Assembly: GCF_008011855.1 (NCBI RefSeq)
Contig: NZ_VOUX01000031.1
Coordinates: 186,001-250,000, forward strand
DNA from: Serratia bockelmannii
Lineage (GTDB): Bacteria; Pseudomonadota; Gammaproteobacteria; Enterobacterales; Enterobacteriaceae
Length of the DNA stretch: 64,000 bases
Direction of reading: 5' to 3'
The stretch's first letter is position 1. Every line of letters begins with the position of its first letter. The position numbers were made by a program, and so were the translations under genes. Under the pieces are notes generated by a model. That model was not told the DNA's origin and searched no databases. It was given only the letters and a program-made list of their open reading frames with translations. Positions 10,123 through 20,612 of the stretch are shown here, piece after piece.

Positions 10123-10996
10123 ATTCATTTTCCTTTCGTTTAATCAATTCAAACAGCCGCGCATTCTCCGGCAGCGTGAGGCCGTGGCTGCGCGCGCGGC
10201 GCAGCAGGTAACCGGTGATGTAGTCGATCTCGGTGTGCCGCTGGCTGCGGATGTCCTGCAGCATCGACGAAATGTTGTCGGCGGTGCTGTGGATCACGTC
10301 CATCACGTATTGCATCAGGCCTTCACAGGAGGTGTGGTAGCCCTCCATCGCCATCACGCTGGCGACTTCACGGCACAGCGTTTCGATCTGTTCCGGGTAA
10401 CGCTGCAGGTCGCCGTTGCGGCAGCCGTACAGCGCCGTCAGCGGGTTGATCACGCAGTTGACCGCCAGCTTGCGCCAGTTGGCCGAGGCAATATTGTTGT
10501 GCCAGGCGACGTCAGGCAGTGCCTGATGCAGCATTTCCGCCAGGTGGCTGAGGTGTTGGGCGGCCGGCGAGGTTGGGCCGATGTGGGTGATGCCGGTGGC
10601 GACGTGGATAATGGTGCTGCCTTCGTGGCGCGCAGCGTGGGTGGTGGTGCCCTGCAGGATGGGCTGGCCGTTCGGCGGCAGCTCTTCCTGGGTGCCCATG
10701 CCGTTGTGCAGCAGCAAAATAGCGCACTGGGGGTTCAGCTTCGGCAGCAGCGCGCTGACCGCGCTGGACACCTGCCAGGCTTTTAGCGTCACCAGCAGCA
10801 GCTCGCTTTGCGCAAGATGCTCCGGATCGTTGGTGGGCAAATTGCGATTGAACGAGACGCCTTCCGGCTCTATCACGTTCACTGCGCAAAAAGGCTGTGG
10901 CACTCTTAGCCATCCCTGTACATCGTGGCCCTGCTGATACAGCCGGGAGAGCCACAGTTGTCCGAGCGCGCCGCAACCAAGAATGGTTATTTTCAT
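10085..10996 (-). CDS. panE: 2-dehydropantoate 2-reductase
   Basis: PanE reduces ketopantoate to pantoate with NADPH, a step of coenzyme A synthesis. It has 303 residues, as in E. coli. The dinucleotide-binding glycine motif [11 protein letters not shown] is at residues 4-14. Central [13 protein letters not shown] and the helix [17 protein letters not shown], with the catalytic Lys, are family signatures. The last 38 bp are shared with the start of yajL in another frame. Confidence 0.96.
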   Translation of the reverse strand: MKITILGCGALGQLWLSRLYQQGHDVQGWLRVPQPFCAVNVIEPEGVSFNRNLPTNDPEHLAQSELLLVTLKAWQVSSAVSALLPKLNPQCAILLLHNGMGTQEELPPNGQPILQGTTTHAARHEGSTIIHVATGITHIGPTSPAAQHLSHLAEMLHQALPDVAWHNNIASANWRKLAVNCVINPLTALYGCRNGDLQRYPEQIETLCREVASVMAMEGYHTSCEGLMQYVMDVIHSTADNISSMLQDIRSQRHTEIDYITGYLLRRARSHGLTLPENARLFELIKRKENEYERIGAGLPGTW

Positions 10997-11178
10997 TCAG
11001 TCTCCTTGGAAACACGGGAATACCGCTCAATTACCGTGAATTAACTATAGGCTTTATGGCAGCCCGAAGCGCTATCCCTGCGTGCGTTCAGCAGATTTTG
11101 TCTGAGGCGGCAAAGCGGTTATCATGCTCGGCATCAAAATCGCCTAAGCTATTAGGCACTCATTCAGGAGGAAGAAGT

Positions 11179-11670
11179 ATGCCATCTTTCGACATCGTTT
11201 CCGAAATTGATATGCAGGAAGTGCGTAACGCCGTTGAGAACGCTACCCGCGATCTCGGTACCCGCTGGGATTTTCGCAACGTGCCGGCCAGCTTTGAGCT
11301 AAACGAGAAAGACCAAAGCATCAAGGTTGCCACCGAGTCTGATTTCCAGGTGCAACAGCTGCTCGACATTCTGCGCGAAAAGCTGAGCAAGCGCAGCATC
11401 GACGGCGCTGCGCTGGAGATCCCGGAAGAGTTTACCCACAGCGGCAAAACCTACAGCGTGGAAGCCAAGCTGAAGCAGGGGATTGAAACCTCTGTGGCGA
11501 AGAAAATCGTCAAGCTGATCAAAGACAGCAAGCTGAAGGTGCAGGCGCAGATCCAGGGTGAAGAAGTACGGGTGACCGGCAAGTCACGCGACGATTTGCA
11601 GAGCGTGATGGCGCTGGTGCGCGGCGGCGATCTGGGGCAGCCGTTCCAGTTCAAGAACTTCCGCGATTAA
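11179..11670 (+). CDS. yajQ: YajQ family nucleotide-binding protein
   Basis: YajQ proteins are small cytoplasmic nucleotide-binding proteins; some homologues bind cyclic di-GMP and act in virulence regulation, while E. coli YajQ binds nucleic acid or nucleotides with no settled role. The 163-residue protein begins [20 protein letters not shown] and contains [16 protein letters not shown], both strongly conserved. A longer reading frame extends upstream, but the AGGAGGAAG ribosome site directly before the ATG at 11179 fixes this start. Confidence 0.95.
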   Translation: MPSFDIVSEIDMQEVRNAVENATRDLGTRWDFRNVPASFELNEKDQSIKVATESDFQVQQLLDILREKLSKRSIDGAALEIPEEFTHSGKTYSVEAKLKQGIETSVAKKIVKLIKDSKLKVQAQIQGEEVRVTGKSRDDLQSVMALVRGGDLGQPFQFKNFRD

Positions 11671-11678
11671 TCTCTACG

Positions 11679-11705
11679 GGGCCGGCATTGCCGGCCCTAA
11701 TTCTT
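11679..11705 (+). terminator. Hairpin terminator between yajQ and yajR
   Basis: GGGCCGGC / GCCGGCCC stem with an ATT loop followed by TAATTCTTT. The T-tract is short and interrupted, so efficiency is uncertain. Confidence 0.55.
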
Positions 11706-13069
11706 TACAGCGAATTGACCAGCGCTTCCAGCTGACCGCGATTGGTCTGCTTAGTATCCACCTTGACGTAGGCGCTGCGCTCTTCCGGCACGACGATCGC
11801 CTCGGCCACACCGGGCTGCGCCTTCAGGCGGCTTTCCAGCGCCGAATCCTTCACCGCCAGTTCCGACAGCGTAATGCGCAGGCTGCTGACATACGGCGGC
11901 TCTTTCATGGTGCTGCTGACCAGGAACCAGACGGCGGCCAGCACGGCGCCGGCGATAAACACCAAGCCCGCCCCCTGCAAACCGTACAGCCAGCCTCCGA
12001 GGCTGCCGCCGATCGCCACGCCGATAAACTGGCTGGTGGAGTAGACCCCCATCGCGGTGCCCTTGTAGCCGGCCGGTGATTCTTTGCTGATCAGTGAAGG
12101 CAGAATGGCTTCCATCACGTTGAAGGCCATGAAGAACAGCTGCACGCCGGCGATGATGCCCCATAGATGAGCGCCGGAGAGCCACAGCAGCATTTCGGCG
12201 CAAAACAGCACCGCCACGCAGCCCATAAACACCTGCTTCATGCGGCGATATTTTTCGGCATAGATGATGAACGGCACCACGGCGGCGAACGACACCAGCA
12301 TGGTCACCAGGTAGACGATCCAGTGTTCGCTGGCCGCCAGCCCGGCTTTCTCCATCGCTAGCGGCAGCGCCACGAAGCTCGACATCAGCAGGATATGCAG
12401 GCACATGATGCCGAAGTTGAGCTTCAGCAGGCGCGAGTTGCTCAGCACTTTGCGGAAGCTGCCGCGCACGATGCTGGACTCGCGGTTCAGCAGATGGGTA
12501 TCGGCGGAAGGTACTACTGCCAGAGTGATGACGATGCCGGCCAGCGCCAGCACGGCGATCATCCAGAACAACGCATGCAGGCCCAAGGCATGGGTGATGA
12601 TGGGGCCCAGAACCATGGCGATGGCGAAGGTGATACCGAAGCTGACGCCGATGAACGCCATCGCTTTGGTGCGGTTCTGCTCGCGGGTCAGATCGGAGAG
12701 CAGCGCCATTACCGCGGCGGCGATGGCGCCGGAGCCTTGCAACGCGCGGCCGAGGATCACGCCCCAGATAGAGTCAGTGACGGCGGCGATCACGCTGCCG
12801 AGGGCAAAGATCAGTAGGCCGCCGACGATCAGCGGCTTGCGGCCTATGCGGTCGGACACCAGGCCGAACGGGATCTGAAATACCGCCTGTGCCAGGCCGT
12901 AAATGCCGATGGCGATGCCGATCAGCGCTTCGCTGGCGCCGTTGAGCGCCATGCCGTAGGTGGTCAGCACCGGCAGTACCATAAACATGCCGAGCATGCG
13001 CAGGGAGAATACGGTGCCCAATCCCCAGGTGGCGCGGCGCTCCTGCGGGGTCATTGAATTATCGTTCAC
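11705..13069 (-). CDS. yajR: Major facilitator superfamily transporter YajR
   Basis: An inner-membrane drug-type proton antiporter with a cytosolic C-terminal ferredoxin-like YAM domain; its natural substrate is unknown. Twelve hydrophobic segments are visible. The MFS loop motif appears as FGLVSDRIGRKPLIV, and the antiporter helix 5 region is present (FIGVSFGITFAIAMVLGPI). The C-terminal 70 residues form the YAM domain, ending in KVDTKQTNRGQLEALV. I chose the GTG at 13069 (preceded by GAGG), which gives 454 residues as in E. coli; the upstream ATG at 13096 would add nine unconserved residues. The T-rich end of the yajQ hairpin abuts its stop. Confidence 0.93.
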   Translation of the reverse strand: MNDNSMTPQERRATWGLGTVFSLRMLGMFMVLPVLTTYGMALNGASEALIGIAIGIYGLAQAVFQIPFGLVSDRIGRKPLIVGGLLIFALGSVIAAVTDSIWGVILGRALQGSGAIAAAVMALLSDLTREQNRTKAMAFIGVSFGITFAIAMVLGPIITHALGLHALFWMIAVLALAGIVITLAVVPSADTHLLNRESSIVRGSFRKVLSNSRLLKLNFGIMCLHILLMSSFVALPLAMEKAGLAASEHWIVYLVTMLVSFAAVVPFIIYAEKYRRMKQVFMGCVAVLFCAEMLLWLSGAHLWGIIAGVQLFFMAFNVMEAILPSLISKESPAGYKGTAMGVYSTSQFIGVAIGGSLGGWLYGLQGAGLVFIAGAVLAAVWFLVSSTMKEPPYVSSLRITLSELAVKDSALESRLKAQPGVAEAIVVPEERSAYVKVDTKQTNRGQLEALVNSL

Positions 13070-13221
13070 ATCAAACCTCGGTAAAAACCATGCCATCAGA
13101 CGTTGCGACAGCGCCTGATGGCATGATTTCTGTAAAGCTGCGTCATTTTAGTGTGCAGGGCAGGGGGGGTAAATCGAATGTTGTTTAACAGATATTACAG
13201 TTTGGCCGCTTTTCGGCGTGA

Positions 13222-13252
13222 CAAATAAAATGGGCCGCAAAAGCGGCCCATT
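13222..13252 (-). terminator. Terminator of the cyo operon
   Basis: A 10-bp stem (AATGGGCCGC / GCGGCCCATT, loop AAAA) followed on the minus strand by a T-rich tract (TTTATTTGTC), 16 bp after the cyoE stop. Confidence 0.85.
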
Positions 13253-13267
13253 CACAGATGATTTGGC

Positions 13268-14161
13268 TTACCAAACGTAGGTCACCAGCGCTTCAGGCGC
13301 CGCCGTGGCGCTGAAGTCGATCGACATCATCACGCTCAGCGAGGTGATGGCGACGATGGAGAACACGAACAGTTTACGCGCCCAGACGCTGTCGTTTTCG
13401 GTCTTGTAACCGCGCAGCGCCATGCCCAGCCACCATACGCTCACCGCCGCAGCAACGATCAGGTACTTGTAGCCGGCATAACCAACCAGGGTCAGCATCA
13501 GCGTGGCGATCATAAATGCCAGGATGTAGACCGTGATGTGGTTCTTGGCGACGGAAATGCCTTTCACCACCGGCAGCACCGGAATGTTGGCCGCCTGGTA
13601 ATCTTTAAAGCGGAAGATAGCGATCGCATAAGAATGCGGCATCTGCCACAGGCTAAAGATAGCCAGCAGGATCAACGCGCCGGCGTCGAACTCGTTGGTC
13701 ACCGCGCAGTAGCCGATAACCGGCGGCGCGGCGCCCGACAGGCTGCCGATCAGCGTGCCGTAGACCGAGTGGCGTTTCATGTACAGGCTGTAAACGCCGA
13801 CATAAACCACGAAGCCCATCACCGCCAGCCACATGGCCAGCGGGTTGGCTGCGATATACAGCAACGCAAAGCCCACAATACCCAAAGCGGTCGCATAAAC
13901 CAGGGTGACACTCGGCGCGATCAGGCCTTTTACCAGCACCCGATTCTTCGTTCTCTCCATTTTCTTGTCGATGTCGCGGTCGATGTAGTTGTTAAACACA
14001 CAGCCCGACGCGACCACCAACGAGACACCCACCAGGGTGGCGAGAAACAGGGGATAGTCGATGCTCCCTTTGGAAGCGAGCAGGAATCCCCCGACGACAG
14101 AAATTAAATTGCCGAAAATAATTCCTGGTTTAGTGACTTGCAGGTATTGCTTAATCATCAC
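13268..14161 (-). CDS. cyoE: Protoheme IX farnesyltransferase (heme O synthase)
   Basis: CyoE transfers farnesyl to heme B, making heme O for the bo3 oxidase encoded by the same operon. The 297-residue membrane protein has the UbiA-type prenyltransferase motif [18 protein letters not shown] near residues 60-77 and a second conserved stretch [20 protein letters not shown]. About nine hydrophobic helices can be seen. Last gene of the operon, 14 bp after cyoD and directly before the terminator. Confidence 0.97.
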   Translation of the reverse strand: MMIKQYLQVTKPGIIFGNLISVVGGFLLASKGSIDYPLFLATLVGVSLVVASGCVFNNYIDRDIDKKMERTKNRVLVKGLIAPSVTLVYATALGIVGFALLYIAANPLAMWLAVMGFVVYVGVYSLYMKRHSVYGTLIGSLSGAAPPVIGYCAVTNEFDAGALILLAIFSLWQMPHSYAIAIFRFKDYQAANIPVLPVVKGISVAKNHITVYILAFMIATLMLTLVGYAGYKYLIVAAAVSVWWLGMALRGYKTENDSVWARKLFVFSIVAITSLSVMMSIDFSATAAPEALVTYVW

Positions 14162-14175
14162 GTGCAGCTCAGCTC

Positions 14176-14514
14176 TTAATCGACCATCATATTGATGTTG
14201 AGGTTGTACATAATCCAGAGTGAACCTACAACAACGATACCGATGATCATAGCGGTGAACAGCAATGCCACCAGGTTCCAGCGCTCTTCCGATGAGGTGT
14301 TCATGTGCAGGAAGTAAACCAGGTGAACAATCACCTGGATAACCGCCATACCGACAACAACCGCCAGGATGGTGGAATGAGAGGCGGAGCCGTTCATTAC
14401 CATCGCAAATGGAATTACCGTCAGGATGATCGACAGGATAAAGCCGATCAGGTATGACTTCACGCTGCCGTGGCTTGCGCCGCCGTGAGAGGTTTCATGG
14501 GATGAATGGCTCAT
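14176..14514 (-). CDS. cyoD: Cytochrome bo3 ubiquinol oxidase subunit IV
   Basis: Small inner-membrane subunit that helps assemble the copper site of the oxidase. The start chosen is the ATG at 14514, giving 112 residues (109 in E. coli) and an N-terminus rich in His and Ser ([12 protein letters not shown]). A longer upstream frame reads through cyoC sequence and is not credible. Its ATG overlaps the cyoC stop as TAATG. Three hydrophobic segments follow, including [19 protein letters not shown]. Confidence 0.95.
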   Translation of the reverse strand: MSHSSHETSHGGASHGSVKSYLIGFILSIILTVIPFAMVMNGSASHSTILAVVVGMAVIQVIVHLVYFLHMNTSSEERWNLVALLFTAMIIGIVVVGSLWIMYNLNINMMVD

Positions 14515-15128
14515 TACATAACCCCCAGCAGGTAGACAACGGTAAATACGCAGATCCAGACCACGTCCAGGAAGTGCCAGAACAGGCTCAGGCACATCAG
14601 GCGGGTTTTGTTGGTCGCGGTCAGGCCGAACTTGCTCACCTGAATCATCAGCACGATGATCCAAATCAGGCCAGAAGTCACGTGCAGACCGTGGGTGCCG
14701 ACCAGCGCGAAGAAGCTGGACAGGAACGCGCTGCGATCCGGACCGAAGCCTTCGGCGATCAGGTGATGGAATTCATAGATTTCCATCGCCACGAAGCCCA
14801 GACCAAACAGGAAGGTCAGGAACAACCAGGTGTTTACACCGCCAACTTTACCTTTGTTCATGGCGATCATCGCCATGCCGTAGGTGATGGAGCTGAACAA
14901 CAGCAGGAAAGTTTCGACCAGGACAAACTTCAGGTCGAAGATGTCTTTGCCTGAGGGACCGCCAGCGGTCCCGTTCACCAGGACTGCATAAGTCGCGAAC
15001 AAGCTCGCAAACAAAATACAGTCGCTCATCAGGTAGATCCAGAATCCGAAGACTTTGGTCTCTCCTGCGTCGTGGTGCCCATGCTCTGCATGGGCTGCGT
15101 TATGATTGGTCAGAGTTTCAGTTGACAT
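14514..15128 (-). CDS. cyoC: Cytochrome bo3 ubiquinol oxidase subunit III
   Basis: Heme-copper oxidase subunit III, a five-helix membrane protein without redox centres that stabilises the catalytic subunit. The 204-residue length equals E. coli CyoC. After a His-rich cytoplasmic N-terminus ([11 protein letters not shown]) comes [19 protein letters not shown]; the later [14 protein letters not shown] stretch is the family signature. It overlaps the end of cyoB by 11 bp and shares one base with the cyoD start. Confidence 0.96.
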   Translation of the reverse strand: MSTETLTNHNAAHAEHGHHDAGETKVFGFWIYLMSDCILFASLFATYAVLVNGTAGGPSGKDIFDLKFVLVETFLLLFSSITYGMAMIAMNKGKVGGVNTWLFLTFLFGLGFVAMEIYEFHHLIAEGFGPDRSAFLSSFFALVGTHGLHVTSGLIWIIVLMIQVSKFGLTATNKTRLMCLSLFWHFLDVVWICVFTVVYLLGVM

Positions 15129-17109
15129 GGTTCACGCCTGCTTTACGGATTTGTTCGTAGTGTTGGTTCTCAATGCGCTCGATTTCATCAACCTGCACAT
15201 AGTAGTCAACATCGTGATCGAAGCTCTTGCCGATCCAGACAACGATCATACCGATGAAGCCGGCCAGAGCCATCCACCAGATTTCCCAAATCATTGCGAA
15301 ACCGAATACCAGGCTGAAGAAGGCGATGATAACGCCGGCGCCGGTGTTCTTAGGCATATGAATCGGTTCGTATTTAGCCGGTTTCTTATACGCTTCGCCT
15401 TTTTCTTTCATGTCCCAGAACTCATCACGGTCATGGATCTGTGGCACTACGGCAAAGTTATAGAACGGCGGTGGAGACGAGGTTGACCACTCCAGAGTAC
15501 GAGCACCCCATGGGTCACCGGTCAGATCGCGGTTCTGTTCGCGGTCACGGATACTGACGAAGATCTGGGTCAGCTGGCACAGGATGCCGCAGGCGATCAG
15601 CGCCGCACCGCCGGCTGCAACCAGCAGCAGAGGGTGGAACTCAGGGTTGATGTTCTGGCTGATACGACGGGTCATGCCCATAAAGCCCAATGCGTACAGC
15701 GGCATGAAGGCGGTGAAGAAGCCGATGATCCAGAACCAGAACGCGCGGATGCCCCATTTTTCGTTCAGCGTGAAGCCGAAGGATTTCGGGAACCAGTAGG
15801 TCAGGCCCGCGAAGCAACCGAACACCACGCCGCCGATGATGACGTTGTGGAAGTGAGCGATCAGGAACAGGCTGTTGTGCAGCACGAAGTTCGCGCCCGG
15901 TACCGCCAGCAGAACGCCGGTCATACCACCCACGGAGAAGGTGATGATGAAGCCAACGGTCCACAGCATCGCGGAGTTGAGCTTGATACGGCCCTGATAC
16001 ATGGTGAACAGCCAGTTGAAGATTTTCACCCCGGTCGGGATGGAAATGATCATGGTGGCGATACCGAAGAAGGCGTTAACGTTCGCGCCGGACCCCATGG
16101 TGAAGAAGTGGTGCAGCCAGACGATGAACGACAGAACGGTAATCGCGATGGTTGCCCATACCAGTGAGGTATAGCCGAACAGGCGTTTTCTGGAGAAGGT
16201 TGCGGTGACTTCGGAGAACACGCCGAACACCGGCAGAACCAGGATATACACCTCTGGGTGACCCCAGGCCCAAATCAGGTTGATGTACATCATCATGTTG
16301 CCGCCCATATCATTGGTGAAGAAATGGGTGCCCAGATAGCGATCCAGGGTCAGCAGCGCGATGGTGACGGTCAGAATTGGGAAAGAAACGATGATCAGGA
16401 CGTTAGTACACAGTGCCGCCCAGGTGAACACCGGCATCTTCATCAGAGGCATGCCAGGGGCGCGCATCTTCAGAATGGTGGCGAAGAAGTTCACGCCGGT
16501 CAGCAGGGTACCCAGACCGGAAATCTGCAGACTCCAGATCCAGTAATCGACCCCGACGCCAGGACTGTACTCTTTACCCGACAGCGGCGGATACGCCAGC
16601 CAACCGGTCTGAGCGAACTCACCGACCCCCAGGGAGATGTTGATCAGCACAACGCCCACCACGAAGAACCAGAAGCTCAGGGAGTTCAGGAACGGGAAGG
16701 CAACGTCGCGCGCACCGATTTGCAGCGGTACCACGACGTTCATCAGGCCGACTACGAAAGGCATCGCCATGAAGAAGATCATGATAACGCCGTGCGCGGT
16801 GAAGATCTGGTCGTAGTGGTGCGGCGGCAGGAACCCGGCTTCGCCGGCGGACGCCAACGCCTGCTGGCTACGCATCATGATGGCGTCGGCGAAGCCGCGC
16901 AGCAGCATGACCATCGCCACGACGATGTACATGATACCAATTTTTTTATGGTCGACCGAAGTCAGCCATTCGCTCCACAGCCACTTCCATTTGCCGAAAT
17001 AGGTCAGCAGCGCCAGCACTGCCAGGCCCCCGACAATAATTGCGGCTACGGTGACCATGATGATCGGTTCGTGGTACGGAACCGCATCAAGTGTTAATTT
17101 TCCCAACAT
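15118..17109 (-). CDS. cyoB: Cytochrome bo3 ubiquinol oxidase subunit I
   Basis: Catalytic subunit of the proton-pumping quinol oxidase; it holds heme b, heme o3 and CuB. It has 663 residues, identical in length to E. coli CyoB, so ligand numbering carries over. Diagnostic stretches include [16 protein letters not shown] (heme ligand His), [17 protein letters not shown] (CuB His and the His-Tyr crosslink) and WLHHFFTMG (paired CuB His). [16 protein letters not shown] contains the two heme-ligand His residues. It begins 3 bp after cyoA. Confidence 0.98.
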   Translation of the reverse strand: MLGKLTLDAVPYHEPIIMVTVAAIIVGGLAVLALLTYFGKWKWLWSEWLTSVDHKKIGIMYIVVAMVMLLRGFADAIMMRSQQALASAGEAGFLPPHHYDQIFTAHGVIMIFFMAMPFVVGLMNVVVPLQIGARDVAFPFLNSLSFWFFVVGVVLINISLGVGEFAQTGWLAYPPLSGKEYSPGVGVDYWIWSLQISGLGTLLTGVNFFATILKMRAPGMPLMKMPVFTWAALCTNVLIIVSFPILTVTIALLTLDRYLGTHFFTNDMGGNMMMYINLIWAWGHPEVYILVLPVFGVFSEVTATFSRKRLFGYTSLVWATIAITVLSFIVWLHHFFTMGSGANVNAFFGIATMIISIPTGVKIFNWLFTMYQGRIKLNSAMLWTVGFIITFSVGGMTGVLLAVPGANFVLHNSLFLIAHFHNVIIGGVVFGCFAGLTYWFPKSFGFTLNEKWGIRAFWFWIIGFFTAFMPLYALGFMGMTRRISQNINPEFHPLLLVAAGGAALIACGILCQLTQIFVSIRDREQNRDLTGDPWGARTLEWSTSSPPPFYNFAVVPQIHDRDEFWDMKEKGEAYKKPAKYEPIHMPKNTGAGVIIAFFSLVFGFAMIWEIWWMALAGFIGMIVVWIGKSFDHDVDYYVQVDEIERIENQHYEQIRKAGVNHVN

Positions 17110-17112
17110 CAG

Positions 17113-18063
17113 TTATTCCTCGGCTCCGGCGTGAGCAGCATGTTCACCCATGTCCATACCTTGGCTCATGTCCATGCCTTCGTGCGCGCCAGCGCCCTTG
17201 TGCATATCCATGTCGCCCATGAATTTGGCAATTGTTTCTTTGAACAAATTCGGTTTGACAGCGGCAAAGTACTCAACCGGGTTGTTTTCACTCGGCTCTG
17301 CCAGTTTGTTAAAGTCGTCGGTGGTGTTCAGGTTTTTAGACGATGCCTTCACCTTGGCCACCCACTGATCGAAGTCGCCTTCGGTCGGGGTAACGATCGC
17401 GGTGAATTTCATACCGGAGAAGCCTGCGCCGCTGTAGCTGCTGGAGATGCCCTTGTAGGCACCGGCTTCGTTGCCGATCAGGTGCAGTTTGGTCTGCATG
17501 CCGGCCATCGCATAAATCTGTCCACCCAACTGCGGGATAAAGAACGAGTTCATTACCGAGTTAGAGGTGATCTTGAATTCGACTGGAACATCTTTCGGGA
17601 AAGCCAGCTCATTAACCGTCGCAATGCCTTGTTCCGGGTAGATGAACAGCCATTTCCAGTCGAGCGACACCACTTCGATCGTCATCGGCTTCTTGTCGGT
17701 GACAATCGGCTTGAACGGGTCGAGTTCGTGGGTAGTCTTCCAGGTAATGGTGCCAAGGATGGCGATGATAATGATAGGAATGGTCCAGACGACCGCTTCG
17801 ATCTTGTTGGAGTGGGCCCAGTTCGGACTGTACTTGGCGTCTTTGTTGGAAGCGCGATACTTCCAGGCAAAGGCGAACGCCATGAAGATAACTGGCACCA
17901 CCACGATCAACATCAACGCGATTGCAGTGATAATCAGTGTCCGTTGCTCAACACCAATTGCTCCTTTGGGATTCATCAAAACCATATCGCAACCACTGAG
18001 CAATACAGTGGCTGCGATTAATGACAGCATCCCAATACTTTTATTGTATTTCTTAAGTCTCAT
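17113..18063 (-). CDS. cyoA: Cytochrome bo3 ubiquinol oxidase subunit II (lipoprotein)
   Basis: Subunit II anchors in the membrane and exposes a periplasmic cupredoxin-like domain that has lost the CuA site, as expected for a quinol oxidase. A lipobox LLSGC sits near residues 21-25, followed by two transmembrane helices (about 42-65 and 85-110). The cupredoxin domain contains [20 protein letters not shown]. The C-terminal tail is unusually rich in Met, His and Gly ([16 protein letters not shown]), which might bind metal, but this is not established. First gene of the operon behind a good sigma-70 promoter. Confidence 0.97.
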   Translation of the reverse strand: MRLKKYNKSIGMLSLIAATVLLSGCDMVLMNPKGAIGVEQRTLIITAIALMLIVVVPVIFMAFAFAWKYRASNKDAKYSPNWAHSNKIEAVVWTIPIIIIAILGTITWKTTHELDPFKPIVTDKKPMTIEVVSLDWKWLFIYPEQGIATVNELAFPKDVPVEFKITSNSVMNSFFIPQLGGQIYAMAGMQTKLHLIGNEAGAYKGISSSYSGAGFSGMKFTAIVTPTEGDFDQWVAKVKASSKNLNTTDDFNKLAEPSENNPVEYFAAVKPNLFKETIAKFMGDMDMHKGAGAHEGMDMSQGMDMGEHAAHAGAEE

Positions 18064-18112
18064 CTAACGACCTCAATAACAAAGGCTCAATTGTCGTTTC
18101 ATGTGTGCGGGC

Positions 18113-18141
18113 ATTTTACGGGAAGGTTGCAGTACTGTAAA
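18113..18141 (-). promoter_or_regulatory. Promoter of the cyoABCDE operon
   Basis: On the minus strand, -35 TTTACA (plus 18136-18141) and -10 TAAAAT (plus 18113-18118) are separated by exactly 17 bp and lie about 50 bp before the cyoA start. Oxygen and iron regulation (ArcA, Fnr, Fur) is known for E. coli cyo; I did not identify those sites with confidence. Confidence 0.7.
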
Positions 18142-18475
18142 CATGCTTAAGGGAGTGTCAGCGGCTTGTTGACACTTTCTGTTAAGGGGGTCACAGATGT
18201 AACCCTGCGTGACAATTTACTAATGACAACAACGCGTTGGCACGCTGAATCGTGACGAGCAGCCCGTATGTTAAGGAAAACTAAAGGTATGATGAATTTG
18301 GCGAAGAAATGCGCGGCGGGGAAATACGCAGAAAAGGTTTATTTAATGTAAAATAATTGTGTCTTAAAGGTGAATTTAATTTTATTTCCGAGCGCCGCAG
18401 TCGGATAAAAAAATAATTTCCGCGCCGATTATCTTTTTTTAGCGAAATAAATATACCCTCGGATCGCTTTTTTTT
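18142..18475. other. cyoA-ampG intergenic region
   Basis: About 330 bp with many A/T tracts, unlike the surrounding genes. Upstream control sites of cyo are expected here. It contains a 20-codon ORF on the plus strand (18289-18351) with an AAGGA about 11 bases before its ATG, which I do not call as a gene. No RNA gene was recognised. Confidence 0.5.
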
Positions 18476-18497
18476 CGGCCGGCGAAATCGCCGGCCG
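18476..18497. repeat. Strong hairpin downstream of ampG
   Basis: A 10-bp perfect inverted repeat (CGGCCGGCGA / TCGCCGGCCG) lies 6 bp after the ampG stop. Read in the ampG direction it is followed by eight A residues instead of T residues, so it is not a canonical terminator for ampG; it may protect the transcript end. Confidence 0.6.
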
Positions 18498-18503
18498 GTC
18501 AGG

Positions 18504-19982
18504 TTATGCCAAACGGGTGCGGCGCAACGCCAAGTAATCCAGCGTGCTGCCCATTGCGACGCCGAGCAGGCTCAGCGCGGCGCCGACCTGCAGCAGCCGA
18601 TCGGCCAACAGCGGTGCCTGTGCCCAGTCCAGCGCATTGGCGATCAGCAACAGCAACCACAGACCCAGCAACGAACAGCCTAGCGTCAGCAAGCGCAGAG
18701 CCCAACGGTAAGATTCTGAAAACTCGGTGCGCGGCATAAAGTCGCCATGCTGCTGGGTGTGTTCCAGCGTCTGGCGGCAGATGCCGAGCAACAGCAAGCC
18801 CGGCAGGGCGGCGGCGATCGAGAACAGATAGAACAGCGGCCAACCATGGGCTTCGACGAACCAGCCGGCGATCGGGCCGACATAGACGCGTCCTACGGCG
18901 GACAACGCCGACAGCAGCGCGAACTGAGTGGCGGAGAACGAGCGGTTGCACAGCGTCATCAGCAGTGCCACGAAGGCCGCGGTGCCCATACCGCCACACA
19001 GGTTTTCGAGGAAGATGGCGCTGCCCATGGTGAGCAGACTCTTGTCGGTCACCGCCAGGATCCAATACCCGAGGTTGGAGACTGCCTGCAGGACGCCGAA
19101 CAGCATGAGCGCACGGAACAGGCTGAGACGCTGCATCAGCACACCGCCGAACAGGGCGCCGACGATGGTAGCGAACAGGCCGAGGGTTTTGTTCACCAGC
19201 CCGACTTCACCGGCGTCGAACCCCACGCCGCGGATCAGGAACGTGGTGCTCAGGCTGCCGGCGAAGGCGTCGCCCATTTTGTACATCACGATCAGCAGCA
19301 GGATCAGCCAGGCGTTGTTGCGGCCGAAGAAATCGCGCAGCGGCGCGACGACCGCCTGTTCCATAGTGCGCGGCGCCGGGATGCTTTCGTCCGGCTCCGG
19401 CGCCAGCAGCGTGGCCGCCACGCCGATCAGCATCAACCCGGCCATCAGCCAGTAGGTGGCTTGCCAGCCGAAATAGCGATCCGCCAGCCACAGCGCCAGG
19501 CCGCCGGAAACCAGCATCGCCAGCCGATAACCCAGTACCGATATCGCCGCACCCGTGCCGCGCTCTTCGGCTTTCAGCAGGTCGGTTTTATAAGCGTCGA
19601 ACACGATATCTTGCGAGGCGGAGCAGAACGCCACCAGCACCGCCAACGCCGCCAACCACCACAGGTGCTGCGCGGGCTGCATGAAGCCCATCGCCACGAT
19701 CGCGACCACCAGCAGCAGCTGGCTGATCAGCAACCAACCGCGTCGTCGCCCGAGGAACGGCGGGGTATAGCGGTCCATGAACGGCGACCAGAGGAATTTG
19801 AAGACATAGGCCTGGCCCACCAGCGAGAAGATGCCGATGGTTTTCAGATCGATATTTTCGACGGTCATCCAGGCTTGCAGCGTGCCGGAGGTCAATGCCA
19901 GCGGCAGACCCGACGCGAAGCCCAGCAGCAGCAGAATGGCGGAGTTACGCTGGGTGAAGATGTTCAGATAGTGTTTCGACAT
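18504..19982 (-). CDS. ampG: Muropeptide permease AmpG
   Basis: AmpG imports anhydro-muropeptides released by cell-wall turnover; in species with inducible AmpC, as in Serratia, it is needed for beta-lactamase induction. The 492-residue length matches E. coli (491). It is an MFS-type protein with at least twelve hydrophobic segments; conserved stretches include LLLGFASGLPLALTSGTLQAW at the N-terminus (given here only in part: SGLPLALTSGTLQ) and FCSASQDIVFDAYKTDLL. It starts 51 bp downstream of yajG on the same strand, the same pairing as in E. coli. Confidence 0.96.
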   Translation of the reverse strand: MSKHYLNIFTQRNSAILLLLGFASGLPLALTSGTLQAWMTVENIDLKTIGIFSLVGQAYVFKFLWSPFMDRYTPPFLGRRRGWLLISQLLLVVAIVAMGFMQPAQHLWWLAALAVLVAFCSASQDIVFDAYKTDLLKAEERGTGAAISVLGYRLAMLVSGGLALWLADRYFGWQATYWLMAGLMLIGVAATLLAPEPDESIPAPRTMEQAVVAPLRDFFGRNNAWLILLLIVMYKMGDAFAGSLSTTFLIRGVGFDAGEVGLVNKTLGLFATIVGALFGGVLMQRLSLFRALMLFGVLQAVSNLGYWILAVTDKSLLTMGSAIFLENLCGGMGTAAFVALLMTLCNRSFSATQFALLSALSAVGRVYVGPIAGWFVEAHGWPLFYLFSIAAALPGLLLLGICRQTLEHTQQHGDFMPRTEFSESYRWALRLLTLGCSLLGLWLLLLIANALDWAQAPLLADRLLQVGAALSLLGVAMGSTLDYLALRRTRLA

Positions 19983-20033
19983 GAGTTCCCTGTCTGTGCC
20001 GCCCGATCCGCCGGGCGGCGCAAGGTGCGGTGA

Positions 20034-20612
20034 TTAGCGCGCGTTTTGCTTGATGAAATCGTTGACGCTGGTGTCCTGTGCCATGTCGGCGATCACGTCG
20101 CCCAGCACGGAGTTGACGGCGTCGGTGATCTTCTCGTTGGTCGCCGTGAAGGCGCCCTGCACGTTATAGGTCGAGCGGTAATTCTTCACCTGCTTGTTGC
20201 CGTTCTTCGCCTGGGCGATGATCGAGATGTCGGCTTTGGTGGTGATGTTGTAGCGCAGGTTGCCTTCGGAGACGTCCGCGTACAGGTTATTGACGACAAT
20301 CTGCAGCGCCACCGGGCCGTCGGCGCCGATCATGTAGCCGCGTGCGCCCATCTGTTTCTCCAGCACTTCCTGCAGCAGGAAACGCAGATCGCGCGATGGC
20401 GTCAGCGTGACCAGCTGGCCGTCGCGGTTTACCTTGGCCAGCGCCTGGTCGGTACGCTGATCCGCACCGTTGATGCTGACGGTGATGCCCTGCAGGGTAG
20501 GATCCTGCTGCGGCAGAACGATTTTCGGCGTGACGTTCAGGGTGTTGCTGCTGGTTGCGCAGCCGGCCAGCAGCAGGGCGGCCAGCAAAGGAAGACAAAG
20601 TTTCTTTAACAT
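20034..20612 (-). CDS. yajG: YajG family lipoprotein
   Basis: Predicted outer-membrane lipoprotein of unknown function, usually cotranscribed with ampG. The N-terminus MLKKLCLPLLAALLLAGC ends in a lipobox (Cys18). The mature part resembles the YajG family: PKIVLPQQDPTLQGITVSIN near the start, and a periplasmic domain of about 170 residues ending NDFIKQNAR. The 192-residue length is as usual for the family. Divergent from bolA across a 314-bp gap. Confidence 0.93.
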   Translation of the reverse strand: MLKKLCLPLLAALLLAGCATSSNTLNVTPKIVLPQQDPTLQGITVSINGADQRTDQALAKVNRDGQLVTLTPSRDLRFLLQEVLEKQMGARGYMIGADGPVALQIVVNNLYADVSEGNLRYNITTKADISIIAQAKNGNKQVKNYRSTYNVQGAFTATNEKITDAVNSVLGDVIADMAQDTSVNDFIKQNAR

